Source: WLMZ01 sp043753895 | GTDB taxonomy: Bacteria; Actinomycetota; Acidimicrobiia; Acidimicrobiales; Ilumatobacteraceae | DNA: 64,000 bases | Reading direction: 5' to 3' | Assembly: GCA_043753895.1 (NCBI GenBank) | Contig: JAYUWK010000171.1 | Span: 1-64,000 of the forward strand | Shown: piece after piece, positions 26,171 through 33,554 of the stretch | Position numbering within the stretch: the first letter of the stretch is position 1 | Layout: each line of letters opens with the position of its first letter | Program-made: the position numbers and the translations under genes | Notes under the pieces: model-generated | The model's database searches: none | The model's input: the letters and a program-made list of their open reading frames with translations, nothing else | Told to the model about the DNA's origin: nothing

Positions 26171-26735
26171 GATAGCCCACCGCGCGCTCAGCTTTCGGGT
26201 AACGATGCACAATGCTCCAGAACGACGGTGAGTGGTCGTTCACCTCGAGATGGGCGAGCTCGTGCACGATCACATAGTCGATCACCCAGTCGGGGAATGG
26301 GGCCAAACGCGTGCTGATCCGGATGACTCCCGTCGTCGGAGTGCACGAGCCCCAACGCTTCAACATGTCGTCCGACCAACGGATGTCCCGAGCACGCGCC
26401 AGGTCGTAGCGCCTCGACAAGGTGAGCGCTCGGTCGACGAGATCGACGCGATCGGCAGAGAGCTTGCGACGGAATCGACCGCTCATCACATCGACCCAGT
26501 GGTCCTGCTCAGCGCGGCTCATCCATGTGGGCACGACGACCGTGAGCACGCCGCCGACGAGCTGCGCACCGACGGTGCGCTTGCGTCGCGCCGACCGTTC
26601 GATCGTCACGACGAACGGTTCGTCAGGGGTTTCAGTACGGGTGTCAGTCGGCGTTTCGACCGGCGCGTCGACCGGCGTGTCGACCGGAACCCGGTCATCG
26701 AAGTCGTCGCCGAAGAGTCGCAGATCGTCGCTCAT
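26139..26735 (-). CDS. YgjP/WSS1-like zinc metallopeptidase (DUF45)
   Basis: A 198-residue protein with the motif HELAHLEVNDHSPSFW (HExxH plus the downstream His and FW) that defines the YgjP/SprT-related metallopeptidases. ILARSxx-type family strands appear as RWGSCTPTTGVIRIS. The N-terminus has an acidic Pro/Val/Thr-rich tract of imperfect repeats (VDTPVDAPVETPTD). The role is unknown; yeast and human relatives process DNA-protein crosslinks. It overlaps the 3' end of the convergent fusion gene by 32 bases. Confidence 0.87.
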   Translation of the reverse strand: MSDDLRLFGDDFDDRVPVDTPVDAPVETPTDTRTETPDEPFVVTIERSARRKRTVGAQLVGGVLTVVVPTWMSRAEQDHWVDVMSGRFRRKLSADRVDLVDRALTLSRRYDLARARDIRWSDDMLKRWGSCTPTTGVIRISTRLAPFPDWVIDYVIVHELAHLEVNDHSPSFWSIVHRYPKAERAVGYLIAKSGDDHE

Positions 26736-26781
26736 GACCTTCCCTCATCGTTGCGGCATCTCAGCATGCTTCAAGCACGTG

Positions 26782-27396
26782 CTACAACGCCATCCCGGTG
26801 GCCCCGGCGTCGACGAGACGCACGACATCTCCGGCCGCAACATTGGCATCGCATACCGTGAACCAGCTCGCACCGAGATTGGGCATGTGACCGCTCGCCG
26901 CGCCGAGCAGCCGACGCACGGCGCGAATGACACCACCATGGCTCATGACGAGTACCTCTCCCCCGGGGTTCTCTGCCGCGATGTCGCGAAAGGCAGCAAG
27001 CATGCGCTCGGCCGCGTCGTCATACGGCTCGAACCCGGCGGGACGCCGACGATCTGCCAAGAAACCGGGCCACCCCGCCTCGACGTCGGCATGGTTGAGG
27101 CCCTGCCATGGCCCGACATCGGTTTCACGCAGGCGGGCATCGACGAGCACAGGACCGACGCCGAGAATTTCCGCAATGATGTTCGCCGTCAGCGAGGCTC
27201 GCTGCAGGTCGCTCGACCAGATGGCATCGAACATGCCCAGGCTCAACCCCGCGTCTGCTGCCTGACGCATGCCCTCGTCGCTGAGCGGTGGATCAGCATG
27301 ACCCTGCCAACGTCCGATCGCATTCCACTCGCTCTGCCCATGACGCGCGACGAGCAAGCGAGTTGGGGGCACATTGGCAGCAGACCGCGCAGACAT
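26782..27396 (-). CDS. Histidine phosphatase family protein (phosphoglycerate-mutase-like)
   Basis: The product of about 204 residues has the phosphohistidine motif LLVARHGQSEWN, the segment WSSDLQRASLTANII, the acid ETDVGPWQGL, and the second His in VLVMSHGGVIRAV. These enzymes dephosphorylate small molecules through a phosphohistidine; many actinobacterial ones act on glucosyl-3-phosphoglycerate or cobalamin precursors. Substrate is not assignable here. The ATG at 27396 with GCCGGGG just upstream was preferred to a GTG at 27417. It is divergent from the MoaD-like gene. Confidence 0.88.
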   Translation of the reverse strand: MSARSAANVPPTRLLVARHGQSEWNAIGRWQGHADPPLSDEGMRQAADAGLSLGMFDAIWSSDLQRASLTANIIAEILGVGPVLVDARLRETDVGPWQGLNHADVEAGWPGFLADRRRPAGFEPYDDAAERMLAAFRDIAAENPGGEVLVMSHGGVIRAVRRLLGAASGHMPNLGASWFTVCDANVAAGDVVRLVDAGATGMAL

Positions 27397-27432
27397 CCCC
27401 GGCGAGGGTATCGGCACAGCTACGATTGAGGC

Positions 27433-27675
27433 GTGGCTATTCTGCGACTGTTTGCATCGGCTCGCGAGGCAGCAGGCACTGGCCGCGACGACCTGCCGGG
27501 GCAGACCGTCGGCGAGCTGCTCGCCACAGCAGAGCTTCGCTACGGCGCCGCGTTCGGGGCCGTGTTGAGCAGCTGTCGTATCTGGGTCAACGGAGAATCG
27601 GCAACGCCCGATACTGTCATTTCTGCGCGCGACGAAGTGGCTGTTCTGCCACCGGTGTCGGGCGGAGCGGTCTGA
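27433..27675 (+). CDS. MoaD/ThiS-family sulfur carrier protein
   Basis: An 80-residue ubiquitin-like beta-grasp protein: AILRLFASAREAAGTGRDDL at the start and VAVLPPVSGGAV at the end. The Gly-Gly needed for thiocarboxylation is present but followed by two extra residues (AV), so it would need trimming or works in a variant form. MoaD carries sulfur for molybdopterin synthase. A molybdoenzyme is encoded at 5424-7046. The gene sits 9 bases ahead of the RsiG-like gene, apparently in one operon. Confidence 0.85.
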   Translation: MAILRLFASAREAAGTGRDDLPGQTVGELLATAELRYGAAFGAVLSSCRIWVNGESATPDTVISARDEVAVLPPVSGGAV

Positions 27676-27684
27676 GGAGATTTC

Positions 27685-28179
27685 ATGGAGAGTTCAACGG
27701 TCGACCCATCTGCGCTGAGTCTCGCCGAGCTGCGTGCCATGCGCGCCCGATTGCAGGCCGACGACGATGTGATCAGTTACGTCCGTCGACTCGTGCAGGC
27801 TCGGCTCGATCTCGTGCTCGCCGAGCAGAACCGGCGCATTAGCGGTGACCTCCGCGATGTCTCAGAAGATCTTCCGGCCATCCTCGGGCGGCACCTCACC
27901 GGCGGTCCGGCGCGGCCGCCGCGACCCACCGAAGACGCCAGCGAGCATCCGTTGGCCATCGAACTCGACGAGTTGTGCACCAGCCTCGGCGCAAACCACG
28001 TCACCGAACTCGACGACACGCAACTGCAGCAGTTGTCATCCAGCCTCAGCGCATTCGAACAGGCACGATCCCACGAGCGACGCGACCTGTTCGGTCGCCT
28101 CGACGCGCTCAGCGCCGAACTCGTGCGGCGCTATCGCGACGGCGAAGCCAGCGTCGACGGTTTGCTGGCCGACGAGTGA
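27685..28179 (+). CDS. rsiG: RsiG-like anti-sigma protein with two c-di-GMP-type motifs
   Basis: The 164-residue helical protein carries a near-perfect copy of the RsiG signature E-x3-S-x2-R-x3-Q-x3-D at D27, S31, R34, Q38, D42. A second copy at E125, S129, R132, F136, D140 has Phe for Gln. In Streptomyces, RsiG has two such helices forming an antiparallel coiled coil that binds c-di-GMP and then sequesters the sigma factor WhiG. In Rubrobacter the switch controls type IV pili. A pilin gene lies 0.6 kb downstream. No WhiG gene is in the window. ATGGAG at 27685 is preceded by GAGGAG. Confidence 0.72.
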   Translation: MESSTVDPSALSLAELRAMRARLQADDDVISYVRRLVQARLDLVLAEQNRRISGDLRDVSEDLPAILGRHLTGGPARPPRPTEDASEHPLAIELDELCTSLGANHVTELDDTQLQQLSSSLSAFEQARSHERRDLFGRLDALSAELVRRYRDGEASVDGLLADE

Positions 28180-28553
28180 AACCGCCGCCGGGCGTGGCCC
28201 CCGAACTCCGTCAGGAGCTCGGCGATCGCGTGGCCGATGTCGGCGATTTCATCCGCAGCCAGCGCGAGACCGCGAGCATGTCAGTGCGTCGCCTCGCCGA
28301 TCTGGCCGGCGTCTCCAATCCCTACCTTTCCCAGATCGAACGCGGCCTCCGTCGGCCGTCAGCTGAGATCCTGCAGCAGATCGCCAAAGCCTTGAAGATC
28401 TCCGTCGAGACGCTGTATATCCGTGCCGGAATCCTCACCGACGAGACGACCCCTGCCATTGGGGTACGCGAGGCCATCGGCAGCGACCCATGGCTCACCC
28501 CGGAGCAGAAGCAGGCACTCCTCAACGTGTACGCGAGCTTCGTCAGCCAGTAG
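28176..28553 (+). CDS. XRE-family helix-turn-helix regulator
   Basis: This 125-residue protein has a standard HTH: DFIRSQRETASMSVRRLADL, with recognition helix region VSNPYLSQIERGLRRPSAE and KALKISVETLYIRAG. A short C-terminal helix (LTPEQKQALLNVYASF) may support dimerisation. GTG 28176 overlaps the TGA of the RsiG-like gene (GTGA), so the two should be co-translated. Target genes are unknown; the pilin gene downstream and the operon itself are the obvious candidates. Confidence 0.88.
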   Translation: MKPPPGVAPELRQELGDRVADVGDFIRSQRETASMSVRRLADLAGVSNPYLSQIERGLRRPSAEILQQIAKALKISVETLYIRAGILTDETTPAIGVREAIGSDPWLTPEQKQALLNVYASFVSQ

Positions 28554-28761
28554 CGCCCACACGTCGTCCCAGCCGCTCTCTCGGCGATTGCCTCACTCAA
28601 CGTGTTGGAACCAGAGCCGTTGCCCCACGTGAATCGTCTTGAAACGGACAAGTTTGCGTGCAGCTCTCAGGTTCGGCGATGTGGATGTCGATGGGTTCGT
28701 CGGAATGCGAGCGGGCGTCTTCCTCACGCACAGCATCAACAAGCGAGAGGACATCACCACC

Positions 28762-29166
28762 ATGAAATTCACGACTCACCATCGGAACCCCAAGATCGTT
28801 CACGGCACCAGTCCCAACGAAGGATTCACACTTGTCGAGTTGTTGATCGTGATCGTGATTCTGGGCATTCTTGCCACCGTCACCGTGTTCGCAGTGAGAG
28901 GCATCACCGACAAAGGCCAGACCAGCGCATGCGCTGCCGACAAGAAAACCATCGAGAGTGCCGTCGAGGCGTACTTCGCCCAATACAGCGGTGCGACGAT
29001 TGCCGTCAGTCCCGCAGCGGCGCCGGCGGGGGCCACGTGGACCACACGCGCCACGCCAGACGACACCCTGGTGAGCGCCGGACTGTTGCGGTCGGTGTCT
29101 ACCAAGTACACCACGAGCGCCGATGGAGCAACACTGACGCCCGTTGTCGGCTCCAACTGTCCGTGA
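28762..29166 (+). CDS. Type IV pilin-like protein
   Basis: The 134-residue prepilin has a 21-residue leader ending in Gly and the class III signal G21-F22-T-L-V-E26 followed by a hydrophobic helix (LLIVIVILGILATVTVFAV). Processing by prepilin peptidase after G21 is expected, with Glu at +5 for assembly. The globular part has two cysteines near residues 58 and 133 that could form the usual pilin disulfide loop. No assembly genes (pilB, pilC, pilD) are in the window. AGAGG lies 11 bases ahead of the ATG. The 208-base interval upstream holds no further gene. Confidence 0.88.
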   Translation: MKFTTHHRNPKIVHGTSPNEGFTLVELLIVIVILGILATVTVFAVRGITDKGQTSACAADKKTIESAVEAYFAQYSGATIAVSPAAAPAGATWTTRATPDDTLVSAGLLRSVSTKYTTSADGATLTPVVGSNCP

Positions 29167-29213
29167 TCAGCTGAAATTCTCGATCCACCAGCATCACCCC
29201 CCACAACCACGAG

Positions 29214-29246
29214 AGGACCCGGCGGCCACCCCCGTCGGGTCCTTTT
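29214..29246 (+). terminator. Rho-independent terminator after the pilin gene
   Basis: AGGACCCG (29214-29221) pairs perfectly with CGGGTCCT (29236-29243), followed by TTT. Flanking CAACCAC and GTGGTTG can extend the stem. It sits 48 bases after the pilin stop and ahead of mshA, so it separates the two transcription units. Confidence 0.8.
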
Positions 29247-29302
29247 CGTGTGGTTGCTCCGGTGGCGGAATACCGACCAACTCGGTAGGGTTTCCACTTA
29301 TC

Positions 29303-30514
29303 GTGCAACGAGTTGCTGTGCTCTCTCTCCATACATCACCCTTGGCCCAGCCGGGCTCGGGTGACAGTGGCGGTATGAATGTCTACGTGCGCGAGTTGGT
29401 CTCCGCGCTCGCTCAGGCCGGGGTGGACTGCACCACCTACACGCGTGCATCACGGCCGGGCCTGCCCGAGGTCGTGCAGGTGGAACCCGGCCATCGTGTC
29501 GTTCATCTTCCCGCCGGTCCATTCGATCTCGCCAAGGAAGACCTGCCGCACGTCGTCAGCGAGTTCGGTGATGCCGTCATCGATCATCTCAAGAATGGTC
29601 CGGGCGCCGACGTCGTGCACGCCAACTATTGGCTCAGCGGACTCGTGGCCCACCGCGTGAAGCACGAACTCGAACTGCCTTTCGTGAGCACGTTCCACAC
29701 GTTGGCGCGGGTCAAGGCCGAGGGCGGCGATCCGGAGCCTGCATGGCGCGAACGTGCCGAGGCCGAGATCATCAACTGCGCCGACGCCATCTGCGTCAGC
29801 TGTACTGAAGAGGAAAGCCAGTTCCGCCGCCTCTACGGCAACCCGCGGGGTCGCATCGAGATCGTGGCTCCCGGCGTGGAGCACGCGTTCTTCGCACCCG
29901 GCGACAAGCGCGGCGCGCGACATGCGCTGGGTTTCGGTGCCGGACCGATGCTGCTCTTCGTCGGTCGCATCCAGCCGCTGAAGGGACTCGACGTTGCCGT
30001 CCGTGCGCTGGCCGAATTGCGTCGGCCCGATGCGTGCCTCGTCGTGGTCGGCGGGGCCAGCGGCGCCGACGGCAGTGCCGAGATTGCGCGAATCGGCGCG
30101 ATCATCGATCAGCTCGGTGTGCGCGAACAAGTTCGTTTCGTAGAACCTCAGCCGCATCACATCCTCTCCACCTATTACCGCGCCGCGGATGTCGTGGTCG
30201 TGCCCAGCCGCAGCGAGAGCTTTGGTCTGGTCGCGCTCGAAGCTGCCGCATGCGGCATCCCCGTTGTGGCCAGCGCGGTCGGTGGTCTGCTCACCCTCGT
30301 CGACGACGGCCTCACCGGCTACCTCGTCGCCGGCCGCGATCCATCGCACTTCGCATTGCGCATCTCGAGCATCCTCGACGATCCCGTTCTGGCAGCCTCC
30401 ATGAGCATTCGCGCGGCCGAGCGCGCCCGGCGTTATACGTGGAGCTTTGCAGCCGCCAGGTTGCGTCGCGTCTACACCGATCTCACCGTGCGCGAACTCG
30501 TCGCCTGCTCGTAG
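29303..30514 (+). CDS. mshA: D-inositol-3-phosphate glycosyltransferase (mycothiol biosynthesis)
   Basis: A 403-residue GT4 retaining glycosyltransferase. The N-terminal HTSPLAQPGSGDSGGMNVYV is the MshA hallmark. The donor domain has FVGRIQPLKGLDVAVRAL and PSRSESFGLVALEAAACGIPVV with the E-x7-E pattern. MshA joins UDP-GlcNAc to inositol 3-phosphate in the first committed step of mycothiol synthesis. A YbjN-domain gene follows, as in Mycobacterium (mshA then Rv0487). GTG 29303 starts the conserved region. It is a little shorter than mycobacterial MshA. Confidence 0.87.
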   Translation: MQRVAVLSLHTSPLAQPGSGDSGGMNVYVRELVSALAQAGVDCTTYTRASRPGLPEVVQVEPGHRVVHLPAGPFDLAKEDLPHVVSEFGDAVIDHLKNGPGADVVHANYWLSGLVAHRVKHELELPFVSTFHTLARVKAEGGDPEPAWRERAEAEIINCADAICVSCTEEESQFRRLYGNPRGRIEIVAPGVEHAFFAPGDKRGARHALGFGAGPMLLFVGRIQPLKGLDVAVRALAELRRPDACLVVVGGASGADGSAEIARIGAIIDQLGVREQVRFVEPQPHHILSTYYRAADVVVVPSRSESFGLVALEAAACGIPVVASAVGGLLTLVDDGLTGYLVAGRDPSHFALRISSILDDPVLAASMSIRAAERARRYTWSFAAARLRRVYTDLTVRELVACS

Positions 30515-30520
30515 ATCCAA

Positions 30521-30586
30521 TGAGCAACCTAGAGTGAGCAACCCAGAGTGAGCAACCCAGAGTGAGCAACCCAGCGTGAGCAACCT
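30521..30586 (+). repeat. 14-bp tandem repeat duplicating a start-codon region
   Basis: The unit TGAGCAACCCAGAG recurs about 4.7 times: 30521, 30535, 30549, 30563 and a partial copy at 30577. The first copy has CTAGAG and the fourth CCAGCG. Each unit contains GTGAGCAAC or, for the first, ATGAGCAAC. The last GTG is the start of the YbjN gene. Each earlier start opens a five-codon frame whose TGA overlaps the next GTG. Confidence 0.9.
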
Positions 30587-31034
30587 CTTCGACGATCGAT
30601 CCGTCGCCGTCATCGAGCGTCAGATCGACGAATGGCTCAGTGGTTTCGCATCCACGAACCCGGCCATTGCCGCCATCGATCGCGGCGATGCCGACGAGTT
30701 GCGCTGGTACGTGCGCATGCGCGGCGACGACAAGGAGTTCATCACCGTGTGGCTCACTCTCGGTCAACGCACGCTGCGCTACGAGGCATATGTCATGCCG
30801 GCTCCCGAGGAGAACGCGGAGGCGTTCTACGAGAACCTACTGCGCCGCAACGAACGACTCATCGGGCTGCATTTCGCGATCGGCATCGAAGACGCCGTGT
30901 TCCTACGCGGCGATCTGCCCCTCGCCGCGCTCTGCGAGGACGAACTCGACCGCATCATCGGCTCGCTGTACGCAACCACCGAGCAGTGCTTCCAGGGTCT
31001 GCTGCGCATCGGTTTCGCCAGCCACTTCGACTGA
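30576..31034 (+). CDS. YbjN-domain protein
   Basis: This 152-residue YbjN-fold protein resembles type III secretion chaperones in fold: LRWYVRMRGDDKEFITVWLTL, YEAYVMPAPEENAEAFYENLL and GLHFAIGIEDAVFLRGDLPL. Its function is unknown. In mycobacteria the homologue also follows mshA, so a link to mycothiol metabolism is possible. The GTG start lies in the last copy of a 14-bp tandem repeat. An ATG in the first copy (30520), only 5 bases after the mshA stop, probably marks the ancestral start. Confidence 0.87.
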   Translation: MSNLFDDRSVAVIERQIDEWLSGFASTNPAIAAIDRGDADELRWYVRMRGDDKEFITVWLTLGQRTLRYEAYVMPAPEENAEAFYENLLRRNERLIGLHFAIGIEDAVFLRGDLPLAALCEDELDRIIGSLYATTEQCFQGLLRIGFASHFD

Positions 31035-31057
31035 CCCAACGGCTACTCTCGCAGCCC

Positions 31058-32191
31058 ATGGGGGAACGTATCTTGGTGGTCGGCGGCACTGGTCCCACCG
31101 GGCTGCCGCTCGTTCGTGGTCTCGTTGCACGTGGACACGATGTGACCATCCTGCACCGGGGTCTGCACGAGCACGATGAGACCCCCACCTCAGTGACCCA
31201 CCTGCATGCCGACCCGTACGACACCGCCTCGCTGGAGGGTGTCTTGCATGGACAGACCTTCGACGTGACGTTGGTGATGTACGGACGCCTGCGGCGTATC
31301 GCCGAGATCATGATCGGCCGCACCGGGCGTCTGCTCTCGGTGGGGGGCGTGCCTGCCTATCGCGGTTGGATGAATCCGTGGTCGTTCGAGCCGCGAGGTT
31401 TGCCCGTCCCCACCGCCGAACATGCCCCGACAGTAGAGGAAGCCGTTGAGGACGAGAAGGGTTTTCGCATCGTACGCACGGAACAGGCCGTGTTCGCCGC
31501 TCATCCGGGAGCCGCGCACTTCCGCTATCCGTATGTGTACGGCCCTCACCAATTGGCGCCGCGAGAGTGGTGCGTGGTGCGGCGCGTGCTCGATGGGCGA
31601 CGACGCATCGTGGTGGCCGACGATGGCCTCACCCTGCATCACCACGGCTACACAGAGAACCTCGCCCACGCCCTACTGCTCGCGGTTGATCAGCCCGAGG
31701 CGGCGTCCGCCAAGATCTTCAACCTCGGTGACACCGAGGTGCTCACGGTGCGCCAGGTGATCGAGTTGATCTGCACGGAGCTGGGCCATCAGATGGAAAT
31801 CATCTCGCTGCCGTTCGATCTCGCCACGCCGGCGCTACCGATGTTGGCCCAGCCAGCCAACACGCATCGCGTGCTCGATCTTGGTCGCCTCGTTCACGAT
31901 CTCGGCTATCACGATCTCGTACCCGCTCGCGTCGCCGTTGGCGTCACCGCGCGTTGGCTCGCCGACCATCGCCCGCCACCAGAGGGCACCGAGGAGATGG
32001 TGCTCACCGATCCCTTCGACTACGCAGCAGAGGACGCACTCATCGAGCGATGGAATGCAGCGCGGAGCAACGTTGAACCATTCGCCGCATCGGCTGATTC
32101 GTCGGGCAACACCACTCGAACTCCCGGCTGCGGACTTGCCTACAGCGGCCCCGGCGGGAGGCCCCGATCGCAGAAAGACTTCATCGAATGA
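31058..32191 (+). CDS. NAD-dependent epimerase/dehydratase (SDR)
   Basis: A 377-residue extended SDR. The Rossmann loop is ILVVGGTGPTGLPLVRGL. The barrel region includes FRYPYVYGPHQLAPRE, in which the YVYG Tyr aligns with the place of substrate-binding residues, and NLGDTEVLTVRQVIELI. The usual catalytic YxxxK is not obvious, and that part is diverged. Sugar-nucleotide or isoflavone-reductase-type substrates are possible. The start is ATG 31058. The stop overlaps the next ATG (ATGA). Confidence 0.8.
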   Translation: MGERILVVGGTGPTGLPLVRGLVARGHDVTILHRGLHEHDETPTSVTHLHADPYDTASLEGVLHGQTFDVTLVMYGRLRRIAEIMIGRTGRLLSVGGVPAYRGWMNPWSFEPRGLPVPTAEHAPTVEEAVEDEKGFRIVRTEQAVFAAHPGAAHFRYPYVYGPHQLAPREWCVVRRVLDGRRRIVVADDGLTLHHHGYTENLAHALLLAVDQPEAASAKIFNLGDTEVLTVRQVIELICTELGHQMEIISLPFDLATPALPMLAQPANTHRVLDLGRLVHDLGYHDLVPARVAVGVTARWLADHRPPPEGTEEMVLTDPFDYAAEDALIERWNAARSNVEPFAASADSSGNTTRTPGCGLAYSGPGGRPRSQKDFIE

Positions 32192-33414
32192 CATCGCCAA
32201 CAGAATCCCGCGCGGTTGCCGCACACCCGGGTCCGATGCGCGGCATCCGCATTCTCGACTTCTCCATTGCGCTCACCGGTCCCTACGCAGCGACACTGCT
32301 GGCCGATCAGGGTGCGACGGTGGTCAAGGTCGACAGGCCGGGCTTGGGCGACATCGCCCGCTGGATCGGCGTGTCCGTAGGCGGTATGTCGTCGCTATTT
32401 CAGATGTGCAATCGCGGCAAGCGATCGATCGCGATCGATCTCGACTCAGAGCCCGGCCGAGAGGTGGCGCGCCAGTTGGCTGCGAATGCCGATGTGATCA
32501 TTCAGAACTTCCGCCCAGGTGTGATGGACCGACTCGGGCTCAGCTACGAAACACTGCGCGGCGATCGCGACGATCTCGTCTATGTGTCGCTCTCGGGCTT
32601 CGGGCCAACGGGTCCCTACGCCAGCAAGGGCGCGTACGACACCGTCATCCAAGCCTACGGCGGCCTCGGTGCCAACCAGGCCGACCGCGACACCGGCGAG
32701 CCGCGATTCTTGAATCAGGTCGCAGCCGACAAGATCACCGCGATGTACGCCGTACAGGCCATCACCGCCGCATTGTTCGCTCGCGAGCGCGGCGACGGTG
32801 GCCAGCATGTGGAGCTGTCGATGCTCGATTCCGTGGTGTCGTTCCTGTGGGCCGACGCTGCAGGAAACGAGGTGATGCTCGATGCGGATGGCAGTATGCC
32901 GTCGAGCTTCACCACGGCTGTCAAACCATTGCACTTCACCGATGGCTGGGGTATCTGTACGCCGACATCCGACGCCGACTTCGCCGGCATGTGCAAGGCG
33001 CTCGATGTCGACGGTTACGACGACCCACGCGTGGCCGGCATCGTTGCGCGACGCACCAACGTGGAGTTGATGGCCGACATCATGAGCCGCTGCCATGCCT
33101 CCGCGTCCACGATGACCACGGCCGAGGCGATGGTGCGTTTCGATGCGCTGAAGGTGCCCGCTGGCGTGGTGCTGTCTCCTGCAACGTTGTCGTCTGACCC
33201 GCACGTGCAAGCCATCGAGATGCTGCGCGACTCGGTGCACCCAACCGCCGGGCGTCTGCGCCAGCCGCGTCACCCCGCACAGTTCAGCAGCACTCCCGCA
33301 ACGCTCGGCGAAAGCGCACCCACCCTCGGCCAGCACACCGACGAACTGCTCGCCGAGCTCGGCTTCGACGACGTTGCGATCGCTGCGCTGCGAACAGCCG
33401 GTGCTGTCTCCTAG
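32188..33414 (+). CDS. CaiB/BaiF-family CoA transferase
   Basis: The 408-residue family III CoA transferase has GIRILDFSIALTGPYAATLLADQGA at the N-terminus, here spanning about residues 17-41, then NRGKRSIAIDLDSEPGREV, NFRPGVMDRLGLSYE and VELSMLDSVVSFLW. These enzymes move CoA between carboxylic acids through an enzyme-bound aspartyl anhydride. Members include formyl-CoA, carnitine and alpha-methylacyl-CoA enzymes. The substrate is unknown. It overlaps the epimerase gene by 4 bases. Confidence 0.9.
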   Translation: MTSPTESRAVAAHPGPMRGIRILDFSIALTGPYAATLLADQGATVVKVDRPGLGDIARWIGVSVGGMSSLFQMCNRGKRSIAIDLDSEPGREVARQLAANADVIIQNFRPGVMDRLGLSYETLRGDRDDLVYVSLSGFGPTGPYASKGAYDTVIQAYGGLGANQADRDTGEPRFLNQVAADKITAMYAVQAITAALFARERGDGGQHVELSMLDSVVSFLWADAAGNEVMLDADGSMPSSFTTAVKPLHFTDGWGICTPTSDADFAGMCKALDVDGYDDPRVAGIVARRTNVELMADIMSRCHASASTMTTAEAMVRFDALKVPAGVVLSPATLSSDPHVQAIEMLRDSVHPTAGRLRQPRHPAQFSSTPATLGESAPTLGQHTDELLAELGFDDVAIAALRTAGAVS

Positions 33415-33482
33415 GTCGCGGTAGTCGCCGGCGCCTCGTTCGCTTTTTCCACTCACCGCGGCTCGGGACACTCAGCCCAGCG

Positions 33483-33528
33483 CCGACGCGGGCCAGATCG
33501 GGGAAGTCGATTCATGTGCCCGCGTCGG
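33483..33528. repeat. 11-bp perfect inverted repeat
   Basis: CCGACGCGGGC (33483-33493) is the exact reverse complement of GCCCGCGTCGG (33518-33528), with a 24-base loop. It lies in the 140-base gap between the CoA transferase and proC. There is no T-run, so a factor-independent terminator is unlikely. It may be a protein-binding dyad or an RNA hairpin. Confidence 0.6.
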
Positions 33529-33554
33529 TGATCACCACGGCATAGGTTGTGGCG

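Noticed and set aside
28554..28761. A c-di-GMP riboswitch upstream of the pilin
   Set aside because: I looked for the GEMM-type conserved segments (GGGCAAACC-like and the tetraloop-receptor) and did not find them; only an ordinary intergenic sequence is visible.
30521..30586. A CRISPR array
   Set aside because: The units are 14 bp and directly abutting with no spacers.
32446..33471. A 341-codon minus-strand frame opposite the CaiB-type CoA transferase
   Set aside because: It has no motif and compositional bias typical of an antisense frame.
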